From Microthyrium microscopicum (lineage: Eukaryota; Ascomycota; Dothideomycetes; Microthyriales; Microthyriaceae): a DNA stretch of 64,000 nucleotides. The stretch spans positions 2,707,262 through 2,771,261 of the forward strand of contig MU004232.1 of the NCBI GenBank assembly GCA_010405405.1. The letters run 5' to 3'. Made by a program: the position numbers and the translations under genes. The notes under the pieces were generated by a model. That model had not been told where the DNA came from. It searched no databases and saw nothing but the letters and a program-made list of their open reading frames with translations. Positions 1 through 12,360 of the stretch are shown piece by piece (the first letter of the stretch is position 1; each line of letters opens with the position of its first letter).

Positions 1-735
1 AATATTGGTCAACTCAGAGAACGTCCAATGGAAGATGTCGACGCCAGACTGAAGACGACACGAATCGCATACGTCGAAGGTCGCCTTGGGTTTGTGATTT
101 CGAGGATCGATGAACCATGGAAGCTCTTCGTCCGTCTTGCCTTGATAGTTGCCAGGCTTGAGTATCAGGTCAACGCCCTTGCAATGACATTGAATTGAAA
201 GTTCGCCACACTCCAGTTTCGCATGATAGCCTGACAAGCTCGAGGAAGGCGGCCAATCATGAGGATATTCTTCTCCTTGGCTTCGTGACTTGAAGCGTGG
301 AATTTCATCCCCATTAACATTGGGTTTACGCAGCCACATAGTCGCGCCGCCATCTATGGTGTCTTCCACGTGCATATGGTACATGATCTTGACCAAATCG
401 ACGTCGTGATTTTTTAAAACACCAGTGATGACGCCCAATTCACCAGGACGCTTAGTCCACTCGAAGAAGCAGCCTGAAGAGCATGTTCCGCAGAAAAGAA
501 TGGTGATGTCGTCTGAAAACTGGTACGTTATCAGTGTTGAGGTATCCACGTCCTTCGCAGCCACTGGCCAAGTCGCGCCCATTGAATAGAGTGCGCCGGT
601 GACATGACGGCATGAATTACAGTGGCAGATTACTGCTTTCAGCGGGAGCTCAGAAGTCGGTATTTCTGCGTTGAATGTGTGCGTTTTGCAGAGGCACTCT
701 GCAGTTATGGTGATTTTCTCTTGGTCGGAGGACAT
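1..735 (-). CDS. Tandem GFA-domain (DUF636, Mss4-like) zinc-binding protein, 3' end cut off by the window
   Basis: An uninterrupted frame of 245 codons reads from an ATG at 735 down to base 1 with no stop or intron, so the C-terminus lies outside the window. The first GFA domain has all expected metal ligands: C14-x-C16, then C37-H-C39-x-x-C42-R, then F-C82-x-x-C85 with a further C89. A second domain begins near residue 170, with C176, C183-H-C185-K-G-V, and C223-x-x-C226-R followed by an aromatic W-T-F stretch. The start is supported by in-frame TGA and TAA codons upstream (about 784-792), no intervening in-frame ATG, and a fungal-type start context (CACAATGTC). Established knowledge: GFA-family proteins bind zinc through these cysteines. 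The name comes from a proposed glutathione-dependent formaldehyde-activating enzyme, but most fungal double-domain members have no proven substrate, and a formaldehyde role should not be assumed. No signal peptide or membrane segment is seen in this part, so a soluble protein is likely. CpA and TpG are at normal frequency, so the gene is not visibly RIP-mutated. Confidence 0.93.
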   Translation of the reverse strand, partial: MSSDQEKITITAECLCKTHTFNAEIPTSELPLKAVICHCNSCRHVTGALYSMGATWPVAAKDVDTSTLITYQFSDDITILFCGTCSSGCFFEWTKRPGELGVITGVLKNHDVDLVKIMYHMHVEDTIDGGATMWLRKPNVNGDEIPRFKSRSQGEEYPHDWPPSSSLSGYHAKLECGELSIQCHCKGVDLILKPGNYQGKTDEELPWFIDPRNHKPKATFDVCDSCRLQSGVDIFHWTFSELTNI

Positions 736-1020
736 TGTGTTTGGTGATGTGAAGGAAGCTGAAGATGGATGCCTTGTGATGAATTACGATCACGATATGG
801 AGCAAGGAGGGGTTGTACGACTGATACGAACGCGCCAAGTCTCTCCGTAATTCAAGTGAAAAATGTCCAGTTGGTCTTTACGAACCTGTAAGGTGAGGTC
901 CAAGGATAGATACCTATAGAAACCGTATAAGACTGGTTGTTATGTGATGAAAAGCAGTGGCATCAGGACCAGCTTTTTGGCTGAACAAAATTTACTCCAG
1001 TAACGCTATGTCTTGGGACT
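736..1020 (-). promoter_or_regulatory. 5' leader and probable promoter of the GFA-domain gene
   Basis: This is the only normal-composition DNA upstream of the start codon, with abundant CpA and TpG right up to about 1,018. It must hold the 5' untranslated region and core promoter if the gene is transcribed conventionally. Read on the minus strand, a TATA-like stretch (TCTATAGGTA) lies near 911-920, about 180 bp from the ATG. It is weak and may be chance. No second gene is visible in this interval. The region ends directly at the mutated block, so any distal regulatory DNA would lie in repeat-derived sequence. Confidence 0.5.
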
Positions 1021-1140
1021 TAAGCCGCTGCTTTAGGAGGTATTTGGGGTATTATTCGGGCGTAGAAGTACCTAAAGTAGCCCTAGCGTCGACTTAATAA
1101 AAGGGACGTTTACCCCTACTTATAGGATTAGGATTTGTAG
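1021..1140. other. Transition zone between normal DNA and the RIP-mutated block
   Basis: The sixty bases before this interval hold at least nine CpA or TpG. These 120 bases hold three TpG (at 1029, 1045 and 1136), while G+C from 1,031 on is still about 42 percent by hand count. After 1,140 both G+C and CpA/TpG fall to the level of the long block. The pattern fits the edge of a mutated repeat whose terminal part was relatively G+C-rich, or partial RIP at the margin. No terminal repeat or target-site duplication could be recognised here. Confidence 0.7.
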
Positions 1141-4100
1141 TATATAGGGTACCCTTCTTAAATATTCTCTTCTAATATTAGTAGTAGTAAGGCTAAGATT
1201 ATTAGGTAGTACTGCTAAGTAGCTTAATAGCTAGTTCCTTAAAGATATTTAAAGAACTTAGCTACTATATAAATTTCTACGAATAGATTATTATTAATAT
1301 TATTAACTCTAGATTTAGTAGCAAAATAGGTTAAACGAAAGTAAAGATAGTATACGCCTTTCTTGCTAAATATTATAAGAAATAATGTTAATTATTAGAT
1401 AAACTTAGGATAGTAAAGAAAAATTATAGCCCTTTAACGAAGAATAATATTAATAAGATATTAATTAGGTAGTATAGATAAGTAATAATCTTTACTTTTA
1501 ATTAAAGCTTACTTTTAATTACTTCTTTCTAAATATTATAAAAATATATAGAAGAATACCTTAGAGTATTTAAAAATAGCTAGTAGAGATAATATTATAA
1601 TTTATCTTAAGTAGAATCTTAATAATTATACCTTACGTAAGAAATAGAGTATTTAATAAAAGTTTAAGTATTAGAGGTAGCTTTATTAAAAATTCACTTA
1701 GACATAGTAGTTAGAATTATAGGTATAAGAGGTAAATAACGTAAGTCTAACTTAATATTAAAGTAAAAGATAACTAGTCTAATAAACTCTAATACATTAA
1801 TAGTAATTTAATAAATTTATATAACCTAATAATAAGTACTAAGAAAAAGCTAGTTCTAAATATTAATAATTTCTATCTTATTAGCTACTATTACTAAGTT
1901 TTAGATACTTTAGTATTTCTAGATAAGTAATAACGTTTATAAGTTTACTTCTCTAATATTATTTATATATATACTACTACTAGACCTAGTGCTCTAGTAT
2001 ATATAAAGAGGAATACTAAAGTAGTTATAGAGAATATAATTAGTCTTAAAGAAAGTATTAGTATAAACTTTAAAAATAAGGATTTAAATAATCGTAAATC
2101 TATAAAGAAGCTAGATATACTTAAGTATCTATACTATAAAGATATTTAGCTTATTTTTCTACTAAACCTAGAAAGGGACTATAATATTCTAGTTATAGAA
2201 GTTAAGTTTAGATTTACTAAAGGCTATAAGTAGAGCTATAAGTAGTATATAGCTTCTATATTTCTAGTATTATACTAATATATAAATTAATAGGAAGATA
2301 TTTTACCTATACGAGGTTAAAGACTTTATTTTTAATCTAGTTATCTATATAATTGTACTAGCTCTTTTTAATAACGCCTTTAAGTTAGGATTTTAAACTA
2401 CTAAAGATATATTTAAACTTTAAGTAAAAAAGCCTTACTATTTTTTAAGTTTATAGTAAAAAAGCAAATAGAGAAATAAACTAATTCTTTAGTAAGTAGT
2501 ATATATTATAGATAATATAAAGACGTTATAATATAAGCCTTTTCATTATTATATATTCCTATATTATCTTTAAAGGCTTAGAATAATAGTAGGAATAATA
2601 TAAATTCTAAATCTATATAATATTTAGCATAGTATTAATAAAAGAGTTTAAGATTAGTTTCCTTTTCTTATTATAGATATATACTAAGTCTTATAGTTAT
2701 TAGAACGTAAGGATAATTATAATAAGTTATAAGCTATAAGGATGCTAGCATCTTTTAAGCTTATATTAATAAACGTATAATAAGCAATATATAGGCTATA
2801 TTCCTTAGGCATCTATTTAAGAATGCTATATTTAAGGCAATTACTTATATAAGTTATAATATTAATCTATAAATATTAACAAAACTTTTAGATTATAAAG
2901 TAGATTTACTTAAGTATTATCTACTTATTATAGAGCTTAAGAAGTAATAAGATACTTTATTAAAGTTAGTACGTAATAAGTATTAGATACTTAAAAAGGC
3001 AAAAGTTAATAGAGAGCTATTATTTAAACTATATAAATAAGCCTATACTAACCTTAGCTAAATAAAGAAGAGCTTACTTAGAGATAAGTAAAAGTAGTCT
3101 AAGGTAGAATTCTTTACCTATATTAAGACTAACAATATAAGGTAGTAACTTAACTTATTAGCTTAAAGTCTTTAAGACGTAAATATTAACTTATCTATAG
3201 AAGTTAAGTATAGCTTAAAGGAACGAAAAAGAGTAGCTAAGCTATTATATAAGTCTCTTAGTATATAAAACCTAAGAGAAAAGACTAAGTATTAAATTAA
3301 TACTATTAACGCCTTAGTATTTCTCTATTATAAAAAGGAGATAACTTAATAGTAGACTATACGTAATTACGACTAAGGCCTTCTTTCTACTCTAGAACCT
3401 TTTCTAAGGTCTAGCTCTAAGCTATTTCTTAGCCTAATAATAGTAAGCAACTTTAAGTATCTCTTTTATTTTTATAAGATAGGCTAAACTCTCTAGTTTT
3501 ATCGTCTTTAAAAGGCAAGAGAGTATATTAAGCGCTAGTATCTTACTTTTTTTAGAATAGATAAGCTTATATCTTACCCTAACGGATTTTATTACTTATT
3601 AAGTATTATCCTCTATAGCTATGCTTATTTTAAAAATTACGTTTTAAAGATATATAGATATTATTTTTTATTATATATCTTAGAATAGATAGTTTATATT
3701 ATCTAATTTTATTTATTAATACTATAATTTTAACTAAAGAGTAATAGTATATATTTAGTAGTTAGTATATATTTTTTTAATAGAGAAACTTTTATCTATA
3801 CTAGAAAGTATTATATACTAATTAATAATAAATATAAAACTAAGGCTAGAATATATCTTTGCTTACTTTAAGCTATATCTTTTACTTTTCGTAATAACTA
3901 TTAATTAAATACTATAACTTAAAATTCTTATATTACTAATAAGTATCTTATAGTAAGATGCCTATTATTATAGGGCTCTAAGTATATATTCTATTATCCT
4001 AAAACCTTAAATTACTAATAGTTTAGCTTTTTAGAAGGTATAACGCGTATTTTAGTAGAATAAGAGAAACTTATTTTCTATATATATTTATAACTTTTAC

Positions 4101-4890
4101 TTAAATTATTAAATTTCTTTTAAGTACTTTTACGTAAGGAGTTGTCTTTTAGTAAAAATAATCTTAGTAAAGTATAGTTACTATAAGAGTATCCCTCTAC
4201 GTTTTAAATCTACGTCTAGTTTATATATATTAGGAAGCTCTTTATATAAGAACTCTATCTAAGTAATCTAGCTATAGAATAAGAATAGCTTTTTAATTTA
4301 ATCTTACTTATAGATTACCTATAGAGTAACTACCTATATAATGCTAGCATTAATACTCTTATTTAAACTTTCTTAGATTTTTGCTACTATTTAAGTAAAC
4401 TTAAATAGATTAAGTTAGAGTAGAATACTTATAGTAAAGCTTAAGAATTAATTTAACTTATTTATAATCTCTAGCTTTATAAATCTAGACCTAAATAAAT
4501 AGCTAATAGAATTAAGAACGTCTTAACCTTTCTAGAATTTTAGCTTCTAATTCTAAGGCCACTTCTATAACTACTTAGTTAGACCCTAAAAACAAGACGT
4601 ATAGATAAGCTATAGAAATTAGATAGATATTATTATTATTAGTATATAGATAGCTTAAGATAAAATATAAAATATTAAGTAGAAAAGTTTAGAATTATTA
4701 GGATATCTTATTTTTAATAGTATATATATTATTTAGGTTATTTCTACTATCTAAAGTCTTACTTACTAATATACTCTATATATATCTTAATAAGTAAGAG
4801 ATCTATTTTAAATTACAAATTATATTTAAGACTAATAGTTATAATAAATTTTAGAAGAGTTATCCTTCACTATAAAGGTAATATTAATAT

Positions 4891-4909
4891 AGAGAAGAAG
4901 AAGAAGAGA
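4891..4909 (+). repeat. Purine-only (GAA-rich) tract, 19 bases
   Basis: An uninterrupted purine run built on GAA triplets, bounded by T on both sides. It contains no CpA or TpG, so RIP could not have altered it. It could be a simple repeat, a lysine/glutamate-coding relic or a retrotransposon polypurine tract. Nothing nearby decides between these. Confidence 0.4.
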
Positions 4910-7900
4910 TTTATTATAAAGCTTAATATATATCTATAACTTAAATTAAGGCATATAATAAGATCTATAGCTATTATATCTTAATATACGCTATTATTAT
5001 AAATTTATAAGTAATAGTTATTTATAATTAAGAAGATCTTTTTAGTCTATTTCTTACTTATACTTTATCTTCTAAATTAACTTTATCTTTTTATGCTTTT
5101 CTCTAGCTTCCACTTCTTTACTACTATAACGTTTAGATAACGTTTTTTAAAGGCGTAAATCTACTTTGCTCTTAGAGAAGATAGTAAAACTATTCTAAGA
5201 TTTTTTTATTATAAAATATTATTACTAAAGTTTATTATGCATCTATAACTAGGATTAATTCTAGTAGCTACTTCTACTTAGATCTATTAAACTATCTCTT
5301 ATTCCTTAGATTCTAATAGTTTCTAAGAATTTAGTTGTACTATAGATTATAATTTACTACCTTTTAATTGCCTAATTAAGGTAGTTTTTAAAACACTATA
5401 AGCCTCTATATATTTATAAATTAACCTATATTTATAATTATAAAAAGTATTTTAAGTATCTTATAGATCTACTTTATTTAGTATCTTTAACTAGAGGTAA
5501 ATTAGATATAAATTACGATTATTATAGTAGTTTAAAGGAGATCTAATTCGTAATCTAGAAGAGGGTAGTTTAAATCCTTCTCCTATTTTACTTTCTTTTT
5601 ATACTTCCGCGCTATTTATAGACTTTAGTCTAAATACTTAGCCTTTTTATAATTAGTACTAGCTTTAATTCCTAGTAATAGAATATATACCTATTATTAA
5701 ATTCTAAATCTTGTATTAGAAGCTACTAATTAGTTATCTTCTTAAAGAAATTTATATTACTAGACGTTAGTAGGTTAGAATATCTATTAACAATAAAGGT
5801 ATTAAATTAAGCCTTTATAGCTACTTTTAGTTTATTTAATTATTTTTAGTTCTTAGCTTTACTTTTATAATAATAGTATACTAAAAAGAGTATATAATTA
5901 CTCTCTAAAGTGCATTCTTATAGCATTTATTTATTATATACTAAAAATATTCATTAAGTCTACTACTATGAATTATAATAATAAGATATCTAGTATTACT
6001 CTTATTATAGAAATTAAGTAGGAGAAGAAGATAACTAACTAATATTAGAATAAGAGGTTTTAATAGAGAAGAAATACGCTCTTTAATAAAGATTATACTT
6101 TAATAAGTTTAGAAGCAAATATTTATATTCTAGTCTAGTAAAAAAGAAAGCTTTTTTGTACTAATTTATTTAATAATCCTAAATAGCTACTATCTTTAGA
6201 GAATATTATTAGTCTAAAATAAGGTTAGAGATTCTAAAAGGTAGTTAACCTTTTTTTATATAAGAAAAATATTACTTATTGCCCGTCTAGTATTAATATA
6301 GTAGCTTAAACTCTTACTCTATAGAAGCAAAGTAGATTAAGGATAATAAATAAGTTCTTACTAAGCTAGATAATACTTAGCCTTTATTAGATAATTCTTA
6401 TAAGTAAGGTTTAGTAAAAAGTATAACTAAATCCTAGTCCTAATACTAGTATAATATACTAAGAACGTAGAACGTATAAGCTACTTTAATTACCTTACTA
6501 TACTAAATACTAGGATTTATATAATATTAGGTTCTAGGACAAGGAATAAGCATTATACTCCTAAGATAGTTAATAATATATAAAAGCCTAGCGTTTTTAA
6601 TAAGTAGATATTATAGCTTATATAAAATTAGAATAGAGTATAGTGCTTATTATTAAAAAGGTTTTATAGCTATAAGGTCTTTTATAGAGAAGAAGTAGGT
6701 ATAGTAAGAACGTTAGTTAATACTTTATCCTTACTAATCTATTTCGTAGAATTTTAACCTAGCAGTAATAAGGTAAATATATAAAATTAATTTAGCTATA
6801 TAATACTCTCTAAATAGCTTATTAGAAGTAATATTTTACCTACCTTATACTAATAACTAAAATTAAATCTATTATTATAATTTCTTACTTACTATTTTAT
6901 TATTCTATAATAGCTTTCTATATCCTCCTATATAGAGCTTATTCTCTTACTTATAATATTATACGACTAACTTATAAGATCTTTATTAGGTAGAATAGTA
7001 CATTTTAGTTTAAGCTTAATATTCTATTCGCTAAGGTTAGAAATATAATCGCGTTTAGGCTTAACTTATTCTATTATTTAGTTATTTATAGAGAGTACGT
7101 AAAGTTAGTTACTTATAGAGAATAGACCTATAATTTATACGTTCTTTATAAGACTATTTATTCTAGATAAGTAGCTTTTAGTTTAAGCTATCTTCCTTTC
7201 GTTCTTTTAGTAAGAGATACTATAGTAGGTCTATTTATCATAATAGAATATATAATACTAACTAAATTTAATAGGCTTAGACGTTTTATATTATTATAAA
7301 TAATTACTTACCTATTTAGTATTACTTAATCATACTTAGTACTTATTAACTATATAGCATAGTTAGAGTTATTAATCTAATTAATAGTTCCTTAATCAAC
7401 GTATAAAGATAAGCTACTTAAAATATTCTATATTAGCTAGTACTAGGGTAGTAAGTACTATTAAAAACATAAATATTAATAATAAGCATTTCTAATTCTA
7501 TAAAAACTTAGAGTCTTATAACTTTGTTAACTAGTACTAAGATTACTATAAATAGCTTTTAAAGCATAATAAGTAGTAATTAGAATATAGTCTATTTTAT
7601 ATCTCGTCCAACCTTAATATCTAGAGTAGGGAACAAGTAGGATAAAGTTCCTATAGTAGCCTTTATTAAGGTTATAATCGCTATAGCTATAATAATACTC
7701 CTCCTAACTAATAGTTTAGTACTTACCTCTTAGAAATACTAAAGCTACCTTAGAACAGTTACTATATAACTATTTAAGGATAATTTAAATAATTCTTCCT
7801 TTTTCCTAATAGATTTTGTACTAGATAATAGTAGTCTTAAGGAAGAGTATTTAAGAATAGGCTACTCCTTACTACTAAATTTGCCTTATATCTCTTTTAT

Positions 7901-9463
7901 AAGATTAACCACTAATAATTTAGAGATATAAATAAGAGTACCTAGAACTCTACCTATTTTACTAGTATCTAGTATTATATCTATTAAGGACGATTAGCCT
8001 AATTAGGCTATTAGCAATTAGTTATCTAATATAGTTTCTACTACTAGCTCTACTATATTATAAAGGCTAATAAGTAGTAAGTAGTTTTAACGCTTATAAT
8101 AACTATATTTCCTTAAATTTTAGTTCTTCTTAGTTTCTTTATATTATTTAATAATCCTCTACCTATATATTTTAGATTATATTTTAAAGGGCTTGTTTAG
8201 GCAAGGTATTAGTTAAAATTGTTTTTACTTTATTTAATTTTATTCCTATTATACTTAAATATATTTCTATGCCTAATTATATTTCTATACCTAATACTTA
8301 TCTAACCTATAAAGGTAATAAAATATATTTATTGCTTAAGCTTCTAATAGCGTACTTGCTAGCAAGTTATTTAGTAATATTAGTTATTAAAGAGCCTTAA
8401 GCGCTAAAAGCTCTACTTACTTTACGTTATAGATATTTAATCTAGATAACTTTTACTCGTAATACTACTATAATTATAACGATACAAATAGCAAACTTAG
8501 AAGCATATTTAATCCTTTCTTTTACTATTTAAGCTATTTATAATATATAAGGTAAAGATATAATTAAAGTAATATAAACTTAGACTAAACTTCTAAGGTT
8601 ATCTATACTTAGTAAGTAGCTAATTAAGGAGTAGCCTTAGCATTAGCAAAATTAATAGAGTATTTATTCTTAGCTAAAAAGTCTAATATTTTCTCTTAGG
8701 GTTACGTTTTTAGCTCTAATAGCCTAAAAAGAACCTCTACCTAAGTTCTATAAACGTATTAGGTTAAATTAGGAAGCGCTATTAGTAATATATAAAAGAT
8801 AGCAAACTTGCCTAAAATATTCCTTAATACTATCTCTTTTTAGATAATAGTAATATCTAATTCTAAGTAAAGTTAAAAACTATTCTTAGAATCTATAGAT
8901 TTAAGGAAGGTAGAGTAATATAGCTTAAACGAAGAGTTAAAAGAGCTAATTATATAGTTATATAAGTCGGATATCTTAAATATTAAAGTAGTTACTACTC
9001 TATAGACTCTACTAGCTAGCTTTATAGTCTTCCTAGCTAGCTTCCTATTAATATAGAAATCTAGTACCTTATCTACTAATATAGTAAAGAAAATTATATA
9101 GTACGCTATAAGAAGTTAGTCTCTCTTAGGCTTAGTATCTTTTTTCTTTCTATTAGGAACTATAAGTATTACATTTCTATAGTTTATATAGTATAAGAAT
9201 AAAAACTTTATTTAGTTATAAGATTAATTATTTTTATAAGTTAATTAAGCTATAGTACTAAATTCTTATTAATAAAAAGTAGCCTTAGCGTATTAAATTT
9301 AGTAGTTAGGTTTATAATAATACTAGTTAATATTAAGACTATAAAAGAAGGGTACTAGTCCTTACTAGCTCTTACGTCTAGTATTATTATTGCCTTATAC
9401 TCTTTTCTCTTTATAGGGATATATTTAGTTTATTAACTTAGTATTATTCCTAAGTACTTAAAT

Positions 9464-9479
9464 AAAAAGAAGAAGAAGA
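9464..9479 (+). repeat. Purine-only (AAG-rich) tract, 16 bases
   Basis: A run of A and G only, ending in repeated GAA triplets, inside the RIP block. As for the similar tract near 4.9 kb, its sequence is immune to CpA-directed mutation. Its origin is not determined. Confidence 0.35.
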
Positions 9480-12220
9480 TAGTTAATCTAAAGCAAAATT
9501 AAGCTATACGTTCTATTCTTTAAAATTAGATAGGAAGTATAAAAGTAAAAGTATTTTTTATTTTTTATATTAAGGCTATTTTAGGATATAAGAGCTTAAT
9601 TAGGTTTTTATATATAAATTTAATACTACTTAAATAAATTTGTTTATACTCTTTATTTAAATAGGATTTATATTATAGCATACCTTCTACTACCTTAATT
9701 TACTTTAGATAACTTATAACTACTCTTTTTAGTTAAATACTATTTAAACTTTTAAGGCTAAGTAACATTCTAGCTCTAAAGTTAGCTATTAGAATATAGA
9801 TTATTAATAGAAATAGTTACAAATATTTAATTATATAGTAATAGCTATTTTAGAACTCTATTTAGCTAGAAAATATAACTAAGCAAAGCTATTAAGTTTT
9901 CCTTACTAAAAAAGATATTATTAAACTTTATAAGATTATATACTCTACTAATAAGTAGACGTTACTACTATCGCTAGAGCTAGTAATTTACCTATAAATA
10001 GAAATATACAAGACATATATAAAATAACGTACATTATAATTCTTTTCTATATCGTATAAAGTAATCTTTAGAATAATTAATAGCTATAAAGTTATCTATT
10101 ACTTAGTATACTAGATATAGCTTTATACTCCTAACTTAGTAAATCTACTATTATATTTATATAAGGCTAGTAAGAAAAATAATTTTATTTCGCTATACTA
10201 CCTTTAGAATATAAAAGAATCTATTAGAATAAAGTATACTTATTACTTTATTACTAATATAAAGCTAAGCCTAAGCTATTACTAAGAGGTAAATTTTAAT
10301 ACTTATACTTTCTAAGAGCTATTTACTAACGCCTAAGTTAAGAAAGGGCTTTTTTAATAGCTAGCTATGCTTAAGAATTATAACTAAGACTAGTTAATAA
10401 TAGATAGAGAGCTCATAGTAATTATAGTTTCCCTAAAAGAAAAGTAGAGTACTCTTAAAGTATTAGGTACTACTAAGAAGGTGCTAGGATATATATTAGT
10501 AACCTAGTTATATTACTAAGAATAAGATAGCTCTATTAAGACTTAAGAGTTAAATTAAGCTTTCTATAAGCTAAAACAATATTCTATTTAAGTATAAATT
10601 CTATAAGATAATATATTAGTATAATGAGTTTAGAAAAGAGACGCTAATTAAAAAACCTATTTATAACTTTAATCTTTTTTTATAATACTAACTATAATAT
10701 TTTATAGGTTTATATTTACTTAGCTAAGGAAGGGCTAGACATTAGTTAATATTATTAACTAAATAATACTAAAAGTATAACAAAAATCTTATCCTAAAGG
10801 TTAAGGTAAGAATTTAAGATTTTATAATAAAACTAAATTGTTTTCTAGAATATAGTAATTTATAGACTTAAAGCACAAGGCAGAAAGTATTAAGTAGGCA
10901 AAACTAAGACGTAATTTTAAGTAGTATAATAATAATAGTAAGAAGTAATATACTTTACTTAAATACCTTAAAGCTATAAAGGAGTAGTTTAAGAAACTTA
11001 GAAGAGGCATTAATATAATTATTTAGTTAAAAAGGTTTAGTTAGAAATATAACTATAGGTTAGAAATATTAGTTATAGCTTATAGATTATCTATAGTTAT
11101 TATCTCTATATCTATTTCTAAGCTTATTTATATATATAATATAAACTAAGATTTTAATTCTATTATACTTTATAACTTTAAGAAATTATACTTAGATAGA
11201 TTATTTAAACTTATACCTATTATAGTTGCTATAAAGTCGTACGCTTTATAAGACTATTATAATAAGGACAATAGGCTAATTTTAGATTTATATAATGCGT
11301 TTTTATTTATTAACTTTATTAATATATATCTAAAGCGTAATATATAGTACTTTTTTAACTTAAAGACTTTATTTTAATTAAGCTACTAGTAGTCTTTAAT
11401 GTTTATTAAAAATATTAATACTTAAATCGTTATACTATAATATAAACCTACTAATACATATTTTAGCCTTTATATTTATTAAAATAGAGCTAATATTAAA
11501 CTCTTTATAATATAGATACTAGGCTATTAAGAACTAGGCACTAGAAATAATCTTTTATTTAAGGTTAGTAATTATATTAAATATATTATTCTTATTTTTA
11601 CCTTACTTATAATACTAGCTAATAACTTTTTATTAAGATATTAGTAATATTAATAAATATATTAAAGAGATATATTAGCTAACTTAGAGATAACGTATAT
11701 AGTGTTTTCGTTGCTAAGTAACTTATAGACTACTAATATTAAATTATATTAATAATTAAGAAGATTATAGATTTCATAATCTTAATTTGTTCTTATACTT
11801 TTTAAGGTTTTTATACTAAAAGCTTATCTAGTAGCTTAATTTAACTTTATAAGATAAGAAGTAGATACTTTAGCATGTTCTATATTCGTATTATTACTAC
11901 TAGGGCTATAGTCTTTATAATTTACTTATAAAGCGAAAGTAGTCTTCTTTAATATAACTTCTATTAAACCTCCTAGTATAAAAGAGAATTTAGTATTATA
12001 GTATTTTTTAATTCTATATTTTAGAGAGAGAATTATATTAGTAGGTATATACTCCTTAGCTATAGGTTTAGTTATAAAATTAGTAGGGCATTAAGCTCTC
12101 TATAGGCTATTATTATGTAGTTTACAAATAAGAGGCTTTAAAACCTTTATAGGTCTAATGTTTGCTTATTTTCTACCTATAGTTACTTTTAATATAGTAA
12201 TACGTAATAGTTTAGCCTAT

Positions 12221-12360
12221 TTATCTTTATTAGTCGTTATTAAAGTTATATTATCTATAAAATAAGTATATTAATTAAGCTAGTTATCTTTATTAGAATT
12301 AGTAATAGTCGTCATTAGGATAGGGTTATCTATAAAATAGGTATAGTAGTTTAGTTACTT
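12221..12360. repeat. Degenerate two-copy tandem repeat, period about 75 bp
   Basis: The words TTATCTTTATTAG (12221 and 12284) and TTATCTATAAAATA (12251 and 12326) each occur twice in the same order. The second word is displaced by 75 bases and the first by 63, which implies a 12-base length difference between copies. A 37-base stretch starting TCGT (12234 and 12309) aligns without gaps at roughly three quarters identity. The 75-base period is a multiple of three, which would suit a repeated peptide in a lost ORF, but no reading frame is recognisable. It may also be a minisatellite within a dead element. Confidence 0.45.

Noticed and set aside
165-353. A 62-codon minus-strand frame inside the GFA-domain gene
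   Set aside because: It is an alternative-frame shadow of the real coding sequence.
1-735. The family label 'GFA/CENP-V' as evidence for a centromere
   Set aside because: CENP-V is only a shared domain name; fungal GFA proteins are not centromere markers.
650-838. A 62-codon minus-strand frame overlapping the start of the GFA-domain gene
   Set aside because: It is out of frame with the 245-codon GFA frame, which carries clear zinc-binding motifs, and it shows no recognisable domain.
10822-11010. A 62-codon minus-strand frame rich in leucine and tyrosine inside the RIP block
   Set aside because: Its composition mirrors the surrounding A+T-rich DNA, there is no domain or start context, and one such frame in 63 kb is expected by chance.
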